Shown: positions 11,997 through 22,381 of the stretch, piece after piece | Position numbering within the stretch: position 1 is the first letter of the stretch | How the letters are laid out: every line of letters starts with the position of its first letter | Assembly (NCBI GenBank): GCA_028023455.1 | Contig: JAQFVV010013071.1 | Coordinates: 186,001-250,000, forward strand | From: Epiperipatus broadwayi | Lineage: Eukaryota; Onychophora; Udeonychophora; Euonychophora; Peripatidae | Direction: 5' to 3' | Length of the DNA: 64,000 nt | Program-made: the position numbers and the translations under genes | Notes under the pieces: model-generated | Seen by the model: the letters and a program-made list of their open reading frames with translations, nothing else | Told to the model about the DNA's origin: nothing | The model's database searches: none

Positions 11997-12057
11997 AATA
12001 TCCCCATCCTCAGACCGGTTTCTGCTATTGGCGTCCTCAGTGAGATGCCAGGATATT
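11997..12057 (-). ncRNA. Type I hammerhead-like ribozyme motif
   Basis: On the minus strand, CUGAGGA (12034-12040; position 7 is variable in hammerheads) is followed by a weak hairpin, GAAA (12019-12022), minimal stem III ACCGGU, then C17 at 12013. Stem I has an inner helix UCUCA/UGAGG and a perfect outer helix AAUAUCC (rc 12051-12057) with GGAUAUU (rc 11997-12003). Stem II is weak, with a mismatch at its base, so activity is uncertain. Confidence 0.5.
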
Positions 12058-12353
12058 ATACCAGGACAAGCCCAGCATTTTATCTAATGTATAAGTATTA
12101 AGTAGAAACTCTGAAATTTTCAGACATCCATATGTCTTTCAATCCATCTATCTAACTTAAATAGCAATATGGGACTGAACTAAGTTCATATACACCATAT
12201 ATTAATAGCTTTAGCAATATAAAATTGCCAAAGCCATCATAGCAAAAAAAAAAAAAAAATCAAGTAATATGTCACATGACTTAACTTAATAAGCTTATGT
12301 TTACAAATATTATATATAGAGCTTGCAAAACAAGCTCTTAACAAGCTTTGTAG

Positions 12354-12414
12354 AATATCCCCAACCTCAAACTGGTTTCTGCTACTAACGTCCTTAGTGA
12401 GGTGCTAGGATATT
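12354..12414 (-). ncRNA. Hammerhead-like motif, second tandem copy, core mutated
   Basis: This is the second copy of the 104-bp unit. The outer stem I helix AATATCC (12354-12360) and GGATATT (12408-12414) is kept exactly and GAAA is kept. The box reads CUAAGGA, with G5 changed to A, which should inactivate it. Confidence 0.45.
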
Positions 12415-12599
12415 CAATCATTAGATTTTATTTTATATAGGCATATTGAATTTTTTAGTACTTATTCTAGACTATGCTGATTATTATATTTATTTCATTT
12501 TATATATATGTTGATGTACAAGTAAGTATGTATGTGAAATGTAGATTGTAGCTCATTGTTCTTAAGGGGAATTACACCTACCCCATCGTTGGTGTAGCT

Positions 12600-12900
12600 C
12601 AATGGTCCCCAACCTTTTGCACTTAAGAGCACATTCTATAATACTGGCCAGGTGGTGGGCACCATTTATTTTTTCAATGTAAATTTATAATTGGATATTG
12701 TTAATAATAGACTTTTTACACTGTAAAAGTATAGTATGCCCTACAATTTGATTACAATATAATTTATAAGAAATCTTAAAAATTAAATTTATTTGTATCA
12801 GATAAATAATTTTTTATCATGTTCAGATAGCGGCGGGCACACAAAAATAAATTTTCTGTGGGTGTCATGGTGCCCACGGACATAAGGTTGGCGACCTCTG
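12600..12900. mobile_element. hAT-type MITE with 8-bp target duplication
   Basis: The ends are CAATGGTCCCCAACC and the complement of CAGAGGTCGCCAACC, the CAGGGGTCCCCAACC-type terminus of hAT elements. They are flanked by GTGTAGCT (12592-12599) and GTGTAGCC (12901-12908), an 8-bp duplication with one mismatch. At 301 bp with no transposase it is non-autonomous. It is oriented opposite to its relative at 13651-14042. Confidence 0.88.
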
Positions 12901-13650
12901 GTGTAGCCTATATCATATTTCAATATTATTTTGTTGTTTTTATAATGAGTGCTTCAAAACTCATTTGACTAATCTGCATAAACTTAGGACCTATCCATAT
13001 TTTGTTTGGCAGCTTTTAGCACCTAATTGAATTACATTTCCAACTTTTTATTTTATCAAATTTATCTTTCTATTCTTCATTATACTGTTACAGTTTTGAA
13101 TTATTCATTAGAAATGTAAGTTTACAAATGAAAATTATTTGTAAAAATAATACTTCAACTTTGCTACTGTGTGTCTGTGGGGGGGGGGAGAATAACAAAC
13201 AAAAATGTGTAATCAGAACAATAACTTTTTTCTTATTAGATACAATAGCAAAATTAAATTTTTTTAAACTTCATTTCTAAAATCTGAATGAATTATTGTT
13301 CAGATTGTATAATGCTAATAAAATTTAATTTAAAAATTATTTTTAGAATTAAAAAAAAAACTGCTTTAATTAATATGAATGCATTTCTCTTTTAACCAAT
13401 TGCATACTGTGACTTTTAGTTATTGATTTGTCTTTTTCTAAAAATATATATTTTTGAATGAAATCTGAATCTAATCATAATATTCTTCTTAGAAAAAAGT
13501 ATTTTTTTAAAATATTAATAAATAAATTTCTGATCAAAATCTAAAACGAAAAAAAAACAAGTATTCTCACAAGCACTCTCACACAGATACAATAAGAAAT
13601 TACCAATCACCAACATTGTTAGTTCATTTGTAGTAGGTTTCTCCATATAG

Positions 13651-14042
13651 CAGGGGTCCCCAACCCTATGCCCACGGGCACCATGGCACCCGCAGACCAT
13701 TTTACGTGTGTCCGCCGCTATCCGAACATGATAAAAAATTATTTATCTGATACAAATAAATGTAATTTTTAAAATTTCTTATAAATAATTGTATTATATT
13801 GTAATCAAATTGTAGGGCATACTATACTTTTATAGCGTAAAAATATAAACGTTAATTATATGTTAAAATTTTAATAAATATTTTTTTTGTACATTATGTG
13901 TATTATTAACAATATCCAACTATAAATTTACATTGAAAAAATAAATGGTGCCCACAATCTGGTTGAAAAAAATAAATGGTGCCCGCCACCTAGTCGATAT
14001 TATAGAATGTGCTCTTAAGTGCAAAAAGATTGGGGATCCCTA
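13651..14042. mobile_element. hAT-type MITE with perfect 8-bp target duplication
   Basis: The element begins CAGGGGTCCCCAACCC and ends TTGGGGATCCCTA, flanked on both sides by CCATATAG (13643-13650 and 14043-14050). Internal blocks (GGGCACCATGG, AATTATTTATCTGATAC, AGAATGTGCTCTTAAGTGC) match the copy at 12600-12900 in reverse orientation. A partial internal duplication of AAATAAATGGTGCCC near 13940-13985 explains its greater length. Confidence 0.9.
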
Positions 14043-14154
14043 CCATATAGTGTTGACTTTCTTGAGATTTTTTTAAAAATTAACCATATCCTTCTTTCAT
14101 ACAGCATCTTCATGCTTAAGAAATCAAGAAATTCTATTTCTGTATTTTGGCATT

Positions 14155-14935
14155 CTATTGAAAGATTTTTCTAACCTTTTTTTGTGTGTTAAGTCACATA
14201 TTTATATATATATTTAATATTTTAATTTCAAAAAATTCTAAAGATGTCAGGATAATCAGAAATGCAGAGACATTCAAAGCCTACTAAACTCCACAATGAT
14301 TAGCATTCATTGTTTTTTTTTTTGAGGTCTTGAACTTTGCAATGCCACTAAAAACTTGACTTTTTTTGGAAAATTTATGATTATTTTTATATAATAATTG
14401 TATAATAATTATTACTAGTCACGAATATATATTTCATATTTATTTGCTACAGAAATGTTTTATTTTTAAATATAAAAGGTTATATATTTCTGTGGAGCAT
14501 TACCATGGATACAGTGCAGAATATCTGTTAGTAACATATTATCACTCACAGTCTATTAGAAAATTTAGCAATGTCCTAAAAATTACTGAAAAATTTTAAA
14601 CTTTTGAAATATAAATTAAAAGATTTACCATATATAGATAATTATTCATTCACATTCTAAATACAAACATCAAACAAAGAAGTTTTCATTTATTTTTCAA
14701 AATCACCGTGCTCCTCCTGAAAGTTGAATGATGAAATGATGCTTTGTTTTGATTAAAATCTGTCTTTTTTTAAATAATTGTGCAAGTCAAATATGGTGTT
14801 TTAGAATTTATTTAATTTCTAAACAAAAATATTTATCAACTGAAGTCAAATTTATTATGATATAAAGTCGAAAGTTTACAGCAAGTGAAAACAATGAAAA
14901 CTGTCAGAATGCTAGCGCATTGCATGAGCGTTAAT
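14155..14935. repeat. Dispersed repeat E, copy 1
   Basis: This stretch aligns in order with 29225-30040 over its whole length, sharing AAGATGTCAGGATAAT, AAAACTTGA followed by TTTATGATTATTTTT, GCTTTGTTTTGATTAAAATC, TTTATTTAATTTCTAAAC and AGAATGCTAG near the end. The copies are clearly diverged. There is no coding signal. In copy 2 the repeat sits just downstream of a Penelope-like reverse transcriptase relic, so it may be non-coding sequence of that element. Confidence 0.65.
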
Positions 14936-15310
14936 AAATCCTTATTATTTAATGTCTAGTTTTTATCATCAAATAAATGCAACTCTGACAGCTGAATATT
15001 AAAGATAGCTGCAAGAGCGTGAGTTATTGCCAAAATGACCATTCTTGCTATCATGTGCTCTGAGAAACTATTGATGAAATGACTTAAAAGATTACTCTCT
15101 ATTTTTTAGTAATTAGATATTATTTACTGACCAGTGCTGTATAACTATCTGGATTGTTTATTTAAGAGAAATAATTTTAAATCTATTTGTAATTCTTAAG
15201 CTTCATTTCTGATTTGAAAACTTTTCAAGTTTCACCCAATCCAGTATTGAAACCCAAATTGTAACTAAAAAATGATTACGCTTCTTATTATATTGTGTGG
15301 CCATTTATAT

Positions 15311-15720
15311 TTAATCATCATTTTCAACCTTTGTCAATTCACTGCAGAATGAAAATCTTGTGATTATAATCTGTTCTCTCAAAACCTTAGTTATGCTTCC
15401 GTACATTATTTTGGCAAACTTCTTTATATCATCCATCCATCTTATATAAGGTTGCGTAAAGAAAGAATGACAACCAATTCTCAAGTAAGAACTGTCAGAC
15501 AATTGAAAAGATGATCATATTAATTTTGATCATATACTTGAAGATAAAAGCCCAGTAAATTTATCACACTACTTAAAGAATATCTGATGCTATTCATTTA
15601 TTTTTGTGAACAATCACATGTAATAGCATCTACAATGTGAAGGGGACATCAGATATTTGTCCTGTTTTGATTCTTTATGGTTTTAAAGAGAAACAAATGA
15701 CCTTAATCAACAGGAAAAGC
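15311..15720 (-). mobile_element. Internally deleted, diverged relative of the LINE
   Basis: On the minus strand the 3' part encodes PYIRWMDDIKKFAKIM and ends like the LINE 3' end (ATCATCATTTTCAACC, TTCACTGCAGAATGA). Just upstream, 15540-15700 matches the putative 5' UTR at about 5900-6110 (AAAAGCCCAGTAAATTTATCAC, AACAATCACATGTAATA, GGGGACATCAGATATTTGTCC). The endonuclease and almost all of the reverse transcriptase are missing. This is a 5'-plus-3'-end structure like that of non-autonomous LINE derivatives. Confidence 0.65.
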
Positions 15721-15776
15721 TGTTTTGCTGTTTCACTTATATGTGTGTTATATGCATATATGTATGACTTTAAAAT

Positions 15777-16029
15777 AGGAAAAACCTCTCCATACAGTAG
15801 TGCCACTCAAAACAAGACAGAGTAATCAATGGATGCCAGAAGGCTTGTGCGTAAAATCCCTATCTAGTGCCTACTCATCCAATATCCCCAAACTAGTTTC
15901 TGGTTTATGGCCTTCATCAGTGAGGAGCCTTGGATCTGAGAGCACTGCATCTAGATCTTAAGATCTAATGCTATTTTAACAACAGTTATGAGCAAGCATG
16001 GGAACTAGTGATCATATGATGTATGACTT
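15777..16029. repeat. Family A repeat, single-arm deletion derivative
   Basis: The arm begins CCTCTCCATACAGTAGTGCC and includes GTAATCAATGGATGCCAGA and CTACTCATCCAATATCCCC. After AAGATCTA it jumps to the outer end of the opposite arm and finishes in the terminal signature GATCATATGATGTATGACTT. The centre and most of the other arm are deleted, but the hammerhead-like core on the minus strand remains. Confidence 0.7.
15877..15935 (-). ncRNA. Type I hammerhead-like motif (family A)
   Basis: On the minus strand CUGAUGA (rc 15914-15920) is followed by a loop closed by GG/CC pairs, GAAA (rc 15897-15900), minimal stem III ACUAGU, then U17. Stem I has inner UCCUCA/UGGGGA and outer AUCCAA/UUGGAU helices, all six pairs each. 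The base of stem II is an A-A mismatch where hammerheads normally have G-C, so cleavage may be weak or absent. Confidence 0.5.
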
Positions 16030-16167
16030 CATATGTTTAAAAAAAATAAAGGCCGTTGATTTTTTAGTACAATGAAAAAATATTGTAATGAGTTTTTTTT
16101 AGCTATAAAGAAATGCCATTGCTATTTGATTTTTTGTTTATGTATATTAAACTTCCTGTTCTATTAA

Positions 16168-16471
16168 AAAAAGTTTTATCTTGTGCTTTGGTTTGAGAGT
16201 ATTTTAAATCCACCATATTACTTTATTAAAGCTATATTTCAAATTGCTTTATATTATTTTAATTGGCATTCATGGAATTTTTCAGTTAAAGTATTATAAA
16301 GCAATTTGAAATATAGTGTTGATAAAGTAATATGATTGATTTAAAATCTTCATGCTTTCTCTCCAAACTGCTTAAGATTAGTCTCTGTATATAAATTGAG
16401 ATAAAGAGGAAAGACCATCCAATGTTTTCTTTAAAAAGGTTTATCTTGTGCTTTGGATTGAGAGTATTTCA
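16168..16471. repeat. Family F repeat with hairpin and flanking direct repeats
   Basis: Direct copies of TTTATCTTGTGCTTTGG lie at both ends (about 16174 and 16440). Between them is an inverted repeat with arms 16203-16253 and 16295-16345, where AAGCTATATTTCAAATTGC faces GCAATTTGAAATATAGT. The stretch after the hairpin (CTCCAAACTGCTTAAGATTAG) resembles 37984-38070 and the reverse complement of 40079-40175. Confidence 0.6.
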
Positions 16472-16523
16472 TTTACTTAATGGACCAGTGTTGGAGTATT
16501 AATCTTGATGTATTATATATATA

Positions 16524-16743
16524 ATTAAAAGCCAGTCAACACATAGACAATCCCAATATCAATAATAATCAACAATTTTAAACTGTTATCAAGGCAGCTT
16601 CCTTTTAATAATAAAAGTCATTGCCTTGTCAACAGTTTGAAATTGTTGAATGTTATTGATATTGGATTGTCTAAGTGTTGACTGGTTTTTAATGATTACT
16701 TACAAACCCATTTAGCCTTGAGTAGTATTATACTTAATATATA
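16524..16743. repeat. Family G hairpin repeat
   Basis: ATTAAAAGCCAGTCAACAC at the left faces GTGTTGACTGGTTTTTAAT at the right, forming a hairpin over 16524-16693 with a loop of about 24 bases. The right flank ACAAACCCATTTAGCC belongs to the same family, as the longer copies at 31.4-32.3 kb show. Confidence 0.75.
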
Positions 16744-16937
16744 TGTTTTAGTGCCTGTAAGGATAAGTCTAATATTAATATTTAATAGTATTATATGAAC
16801 CAGGTATGAAATGTATTTAACTATTAAGAATAATTTGCCAAGTTTTGTTACTTTTTTGGTACAATTTATTTTAGTATTTTACATTTGGAGTAACATCATT
16901 AAAAATGAATTCTGATATTTAGGATTGCCTTATTTAA

Positions 16938-17060
16938 TAAAAGTAAATACTTAGTCAAGCATTGGTGGTGAGAGGTCAGCTCAGCGGCCTTACAAGCAGT
17001 TGTCTCGGGTTACCGGGTTTGCTCCTGGCTGATGCTATGACACATAAAAGTAAATACTTA
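16938..17060 (+). repeat. tRNA-derived SINE-1 with 16-bp target duplication
   Basis: The body, about 16954-17044, runs from GTCAAGCATTGGTGG through GGTCAGCTCAGCGGCCTTAC and a B-box-like GGGTTTGCTCCTGG to TGCTATGACACA. It is flanked by TAAAAGTAAATACTTA at 16938-16953 and 17045-17060, an exact 16-bp duplication typical of LINE-driven insertion. Confidence 0.88.
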
Positions 17061-17448
17061 AAAATACTTTTACAGTTTAAGGTATTAAGGGACAATTTAG
17101 TTTCAGTTATTATTTTTATATGCTTGGCATAATAATATGAAGAATGTTTAAAAGAACTATAAAGATTGGCAATTTAGATACGCAAATATTCAAACAGAAA
17201 TATTGCCTTTGTCATTAATAAAGTGTATTTGTACACATGAATACCTATATTTTATTGTAAATTTAGTTTTGTTTATTAATAAAGGTTCTTAGCGGATAAA
17301 AGACTTTGTTCAAGCTATAATATATATAATACTTTCTCATTAGAATTGCTAGTGTGGCATTGGTTTTTGTTAATTCTTAACAGAAATTAATTCATATAGA
17401 AGTAGGATCATGTGATATATGACTATTTTATATTTTTATTGACTATTT

Positions 17449-17809
17449 ATAGTCTTTGTGTTAAGTCTTAAGTGATGTTACATTGCTAATTTCTAATATA
17501 TGGTTTGGCTGCGTTTGAAGACATTTAAGTGTGTGCAAATTTTAGATTTTCTACTCAATGGTTAACTCTTAGATAAATGGTGGCTTTGGGTCGATATTTT
17601 TAAATCTAGTATCTGAAACTATTCTGGCACCTCACTGAGGAGTGCCAAAAGCATGAAACCATTAGTCAGGGGATTGGGTGTGGTTTTCAGATAGAGATAT
17701 TTTAAATGTTTTCACTTGCTAAGCATTTAGCACAAAGTTTGTTGAGCAATTAGCAAAGCTCTTTGTTTATATTTTACAAGCTTAAAAAAGAAGTGGGTTC
17801 ATGTGATAT
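17449..17809 (+). repeat. Family J repeat with hammerhead
   Basis: The 3' end carries the family terminal signature as TTCATGTGATATATGACTA (about 17789-17807). The same block with its flank, CATGTGATATATGACTATTTT, also lies at 17409-17429, so the unit is bracketed by direct copies of its own end. The inner part matches 9881-10075 in reverse. The 5' limit is uncertain. Confidence 0.55.
17625..17680 (+). ncRNA. Type I hammerhead-like motif (family J)
   Basis: CUGAGGA (17635-17641, G at variable position 7) is followed by stem II GUGC/GCAU around CAAAA, GAAA (17655-17658), a short stem III ending at U 17666, and C17 at 17667. Pairing of CCUC before the box with GGGG after C17 makes a weak stem I. 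The catalytic core is complete, but the stem I distal part is poor. Confidence 0.5.
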
Positions 17810-18639
17810 ATGACTATTTTTTATTTTTATTGATTATTAATGTTTGGAATAACTCCAAAATATATAATCACACTCTAATAGCTGACCCTACTCTTGAATA
17901 CTTAGTTTCTCCTTTCCAAGAAACAGAATCAGAACGGGCCAGGGTAGAGTTGTTATATGTTACATAAGTGGGGATTTATAGACTCTCCAAACTGTGAGTG
18001 TGGAAGACTTCAAATTGTACATATGTATAAGGAGTGACCAATTAACAAGGCCCCTTGTTGGCCTCTTTGCTCTACATAACTAGGAAGAGAGCTCTTGATT
18101 AAGAACAAACAGGTGGTGTTGAATTTTGATGTGCTCATACCATACACTAAATTAATTAATTAATGTTTGGTATTTATGATTCGTTAAAAAGGAATGAGCT
18201 ACTGAAAAATATAAGATATATTTCTTCTTTGATATGGTTTATAATTAAATCTTCTAAAAATAAAAAAAAATACTATACTATGTTTTAATTTTTGCATATA
18301 TGTTTGTAAAATTATAATCTTTCTTTACAGATTGACATCAAAATGATATGAATTTCAGAAAGAAATTAATAAAAATTTGTAAATTTAAATATGAGAGAGC
18401 AAATGATAAAAAAGATTGTTTGACATTAATAAATTAATGGTAGTTGCTTTTTTGCTGAATGTTTTTATAGCTAACTAATTATAATTTTACATAAGTATTC
18501 ATTTATTACTGCTGTTTAAAACCTCCAATCAACACTCTATCCTTTTTTCTTTTCAAAAATATACATTACAGTATAAATATTCATTTGTGAAATGGTAATA
18601 TAATACGTTATTTAATAATATTTAAAATAATAACGAGAA
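17810..18639. other. AT-rich stretch, nothing recognised
   Basis: I see no domain, repeat family or paired structure that I can support. Confidence 0.4.
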
Positions 18640-18735
18640 AAAAAGGCATATAGCTTTATTGCTCGAGAGTTCGTAAGAATCGATCTTGGGGCCTCCCGGT
18701 TCCAAATCGGACACCTACTAACTGCGCAGGGTTTT
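18640..18735 (-). repeat. tRNA-derived SINE-2, partial
   Basis: On the minus strand the copy runs from CCTGCGCAGTTAGTAGG through a B-box-like GATCGATTCTTACG to ACTCTCGAGCAATAAAG. The same order occurs at 37026-37156 (plus) and 61350-61450 (minus). The head resembles a tRNA. Confidence 0.65.
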
Positions 18736-19574
18736 GAAATAATTTAGTGTGTAATTGTGTTTGTGATTTTTAAATAATTCAGATGTAATGGAAGGAGTAT
18801 TTAATTTTGAATATTCTCTTTTTTTTTTCACCCCTTCGTGGATTATATTAGATACATTTGAATCATGATTCTTTATCTGTTTCGGGAAATTTATTGATAG
18901 ATAATGGAATGGCTTTACTGCTGGAAATTTATAGTAAGTTGAGCGCCGGAAGTGAAAGACCTAAGCACAATCCGTAGAACTTGAATGCCAGTGCCCGCCA
19001 CTGTATCCCTGCTCCAAAAACTCGCAGGGCATTGGTATGATTTATTTTGTTTATAATATGCTTACATGCAGAAAGATCTCATGGTGTAGCAAGTAGTGTA
19101 TTTGTTTGCCTTGCGTACTATCTGAATTTGAATACAGAAGACTTTTTATATACTTTATTAATGCTATTTATTTTAAAATCTTTTTTTAATTTTATTATTA
19201 TACAAATTTTTCCAGTGAGATTTCTTTCTTTTCCTTTTTAGCTCAAATCTTCACAGCAAACTTCAATTACTATATTTATTTGGTTTCTTTTACTAGAAAT
19301 ATGTTTTCGTCATTGTAATTAGTTTCTGATGCTGTGAACCGTATTACATGATTTGTCTTTCAAAAAGTATTTCCATAACTTTGTAAATAACCGTAACTCT
19401 GAATTACATTCAGTTTAATTTCTTCTCTGGATGTGAAGCAGGATTTTTTGCATTCAAGTTGGATATACATGTCATAGACTAATAGAGCAAGTCTAGTTAA
19501 AACTTCAGAGTTGAGTCAGGTTTTAGTCTCTTAATTTTTTGCTCCAGCAAACCATTTTGCAAGCTAATGTTGGA
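18736..19574. other. AT-rich stretch, nothing recognised
   Basis: A few moderately GC-richer patches occur near 18940-19030, but no domain or known repeat can be supported. Confidence 0.4.
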
Positions 19575-19935
19575 TCACTATGGGATGATTGTGACTATGG
19601 TGATTAAAGAACCAAAGACAACAAAATGTATATGTACTGAACTGGGTTCAAACCTATATGACTATACAAGTGAATGATCTGTTTTCATTTTGGATTTATA
19701 ACTTTATAGTTAATTAAAAAGGTAAAAAGTGGTTGCTGGAGGATTGCATTGAATTCTAAGATTTAGGCACAGTGCTCTCAAATCTAAGGCTCCTCACCAA
19801 TAAAAGCCACAAGCTAGAAATCAGTCCAGGGATATTGGATGAGTAGACACTAGATACAGATTTTATACCCAAACCTTCTTACATCCATTGATTACTATGG
19901 CACACATTGGGAGGTGCTATTGTATGGAGAGTGGT
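19575..19935. repeat. Family A repeat, one arm
   Basis: The stretch holds the inner arm (GATTAAAGAACCAAAGA, TGAACTGGGTTCAAACC, TAAAAAGGTAAAAAGTGG) and outer arm (GGCTCCTCACC, ATATTGGATGAGTAG, ATCCATTGATTACTATGG). The hammerhead box is destroyed (CCAAUAA), though the outer stem I partners remain. Confidence 0.65.
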
Positions 19936-21495
19936 TGATAAGTGGTTTCACAAATTTTATAGAGTTTGAATGTTTTTACACTTATGTTTTATTCTCTAGA
20001 TAAACTACTCATTTAACTATGTTTATCAAATAGATTGCTAGGTTGGATTTGGACCATTTTCCTGAAAAATGTCATAAGTGTAATTGGTATTTTTCAAGTT
20101 TTTTAATCCAGATTATGACTTTATTTTTAGTAATCATGTCATAATCTACTCAGCACACACATCATTTATTGCAAAGTGAGTTAAGATATTCTTAGCTATA
20201 GAGTTACACAAGGATGAAAAACTATTAAAAACTCTCATCAGTTTGTAATTGGCAAACCTATCAATAATGTCTTTCTCTTCCTCAATACAAATTGGTGGAG
20301 AGCCTTTTACTTTGCATCAGATTATTGAAAGAATGGTTTACTTTTGTTTACTTGGTGCACTTGGGCCTGCTAGTCTTATCTGTCATAAAGATGAAATATC
20401 TCACAGCAGCATTGATGCTTTAGTTGTTTGGCTTAAAGTTATTCTGATATAGGACTATCTGTAGCATTCATTTGCTGGTTTTGTGCTCATTTTATAGTAG
20501 ACACTGGAACTAAAATGCATATTAATTTATTAATGAAAAAAATCTCTAGATGTCAGTACAGTATAAAGAACCTGGTAGAAAAAGCCAGAGATTGACAAGT
20601 TCTTTGTTCTCAAAGTCATTATTGCTTTTGCACAAGCTATGTTTCTCTGTTTGTATAAATACTTATTATTATTCTTGAAAAATATTTGTGAAATATTTTT
20701 GATAAGAATATTATGATTAAATTCAGATTGTATTCAAAAATATTTGCTATTTGGAAATAGCTGTCAATAGAAACATAATAATGTAAAGTAGGGTATTGTG
20801 ATTGGCTGAAAAAGGAAAACATCTCTTACCATACTATATGCTCTTTTTCATCAGTTTTTAAAATAATTATAGCTGGAATTTAAACTTTTAAAAGATAATT
20901 TTGCTGCTCTATGTGTTATTTACAAAAAAAAAATGTTTTGGTGCTAGAAAGGGAATTCAAATAAATTTTATTTCATTTTAAGTAAATTTTTATTTATAAT
21001 GACAAAGACAATAAAAACGAATGTTTTGATTATGTATTTCAGTTTATTACTTATTTTTTTACTGTTGAAATATTATTTTTAAGAGTGAATTTTATTTTTA
21101 AACTCGTATTTCTAAGAAATAATTTTAAAATTGCTAAAATATCATGAAGAATAAAGATTTATTTGTTTAAATAAAAACTTGGAAATGCATTTCAAATAGC
21201 TACTAGGAACCGTGAAAACATGTATAATTTGTATTTGACAAGAATAATAATCCCAGATGACAATAAAAAATGTAGATATACTTTTTTTTAAAAATATACA
21301 TTTTAAAAAATGCAAATTAATTTCTTTTTTTCATATAGTGTTTCAACACTGAGGATCATCATCAATGATTTGCTTAGTCATCTTTGCAAAAAAAATTTTA
21401 ATAAAATTTGCATATTACAGAAAAACATGGTGGTACAATATATAGTTTTTTAAATAATAATTTTGATAAAAAATATTTAAACATTTTGTTTTACA
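19936..21495. other. Stretch without recognisable gene; possible hammerhead-like trace
   Basis: Around 20250-20450 base composition is less AT-rich and one frame stays open, but the 67-residue product resembles nothing I know. At about 21336-21380 the minus strand reads UUGAUGA, then a GAUCCUCAGUGUU stretch, then GAAAC, a hammerhead-like order with a changed first base. Confidence 0.35.
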
Positions 21496-21589
21496 GCATT
21501 GGTGGCCCAGTAGTTAGCATAGATGCCTTCCAAGCAGCTGGCCCAGGTTCGCTCCCCAGTCAACGCATTTGACATATGGAAAAAAAAAC
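21496..21589 (+). repeat. tRNA-derived SINE-1, variant with TTTGACATATGG tail
   Basis: The copy reads GCATTGGTGGCCCAGTAGTT, CTTCCAAGCAGCTGGCCC, then a B box AGGTTCGCTCCCC, ending CATTTGACATATGG and an A run. This subfamily (also 23916 and 26280) differs in tail from the TGCTATGACACATGG subfamily. Confidence 0.8.
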
Positions 21590-21767
21590 ATTAATGTAGA
21601 AGACTTTTACAATAAATTTAAGGATTATTTGAAATACAGGCATTCTTCATTTATTTGGAGCTTAATTATAAATATAGTGGTTTGAACTCAGACTTTCAAG
21701 TACCCATCAACTATCCACACCATCTCATACCACTGATACACATGACCACACAAATGTAGAAAAGATA

Positions 21768-21828
21768 AATAATCATCAATATCCATATTTCATGCTAAAC
21801 CAGCACTCATCAGTTGGTACAGATTATC
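21768..21828 (-). ncRNA. Type I hammerhead motif, left arm of family C, stem III damaged
   Basis: On the minus strand CCAA, CUGAUGA, hairpin GUGCU/AGCAU and GAAA are kept, followed by AUAUGGAUAUUGG. The stem III pairs are partly lost compared with the right-arm copy, so this one is probably weak. Confidence 0.5.
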
Positions 21829-22150
21829 ATCTCCCACATATATATATATATATAATCAGTGCCTGTATTTCAAATATTTACACATTAAGCCTGCATCCTG
21901 CTCCTCCCTCTTCTATGTATTTAAATGGATAAGGTCCTATACATGAGGGGTCAAAGTGACTTGAGGTCAACATGGGCATCACAATAATATTGGCATCAGC
22001 ATGGGATTTGGGTTTTTCATCATCAGATTTTCAGTGGTGTGGATGGCGGAAGAGTTGGAGGCTGGAGTAGAGGGCCTGTCCATTAAAGTATGAAGATTTT
22101 ATATCTTAATATAAACTGAACACTGATTATATATGTGTGTGTGGAAGATG

Positions 22151-22209
22151 ATAATCTGGACCAACTGATGAGTGCTGGTTTAGCACGAAACACGTGTATT
22201 GGTGATAAT
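22151..22209 (+). ncRNA. Type I hammerhead ribozyme, complete core (family C)
   Basis: CUGAUGA lies at 22165-22171, followed by stem II GUGCU (22172-22176)/AGCAC (22182-22186) around GGUUU, with the canonical G-C closing pair. GAAA is at 22187-22190. Stem III is a tiny hairpin ACA/UGU ending at U 22197, and A17 at 22198 gives a GUA cleavage triplet. Stem I combines CCAA/UUGG with an outer AUAAUC/GAUAAU helix (five of six pairs) around an internal loop. All invariant core bases are present. Minimal stem III hammerheads of this sort are known from Penelope-like elements, where they may act as dimers. Confidence 0.72.
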
Positions 22210-22381
22210 TTATCTTTTTGACATGTGTGTGGTCATGTGTATCAGTGGCATGAGATAGTGTGGATAGTAGACATGTACTTGAAAGTCTGAGTTCGAATCC
22301 TCTATATTTGGAATTTAAGTATATATAATTTCAATTTTTATTATATATATGTCGATAAGAAGATTTTCACACGTTACAGAT

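Larger units (their letters stand above)
11811..12459. mobile_element. Composite repeat with terminal inverted repeats and two hammerhead units
   Basis: Ends 11811-11852 and 12424-12459 are inverted copies (ACTAAAAAATTCAAAATGCC against GGCATATTGAATTTTTTAGT). Inside lie two direct copies of a 104-bp unit (11954-12057 and 12311-12414), each carrying a hammerhead-like motif on the minus strand. Between them at about 12269 is GTCACATGACTTAAC, the shared family terminal signature. This looks like a tandem arrangement of two repeat units within one larger element. Confidence 0.6.
21661..22320. repeat. Family C hairpin repeat with hammerhead motifs in both arms
   Basis: The left arm (21661-21870) and right arm (about 22100-22320) are inverted copies around a 230-base loop. 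Matching blocks include ACTGATACACATGACCACAC against GTGGTCATGTGTATCAGTGG, and GAACTCAGACTTTCAAGTAC against GTACTTGAAAGTCTGAGTTC. The end carries a Pol III B-box-like GAGTTCGAATCC at 22288-22299. Related copies are at 22631, 43532 and 63660. Confidence 0.8.

Noticed and set aside
15760-16029. 11-bp target duplication ATGTATGACTT around the family A copy
   Set aside because: The right-hand copy belongs to the family terminal signature itself, so the match may be part of the element rather than a target duplication.
20249-20452. Possible host exon in a less AT-rich patch
   Set aside because: The frame is short, has no recognisable domain, and no partner exons or supporting splice pattern could be made out.
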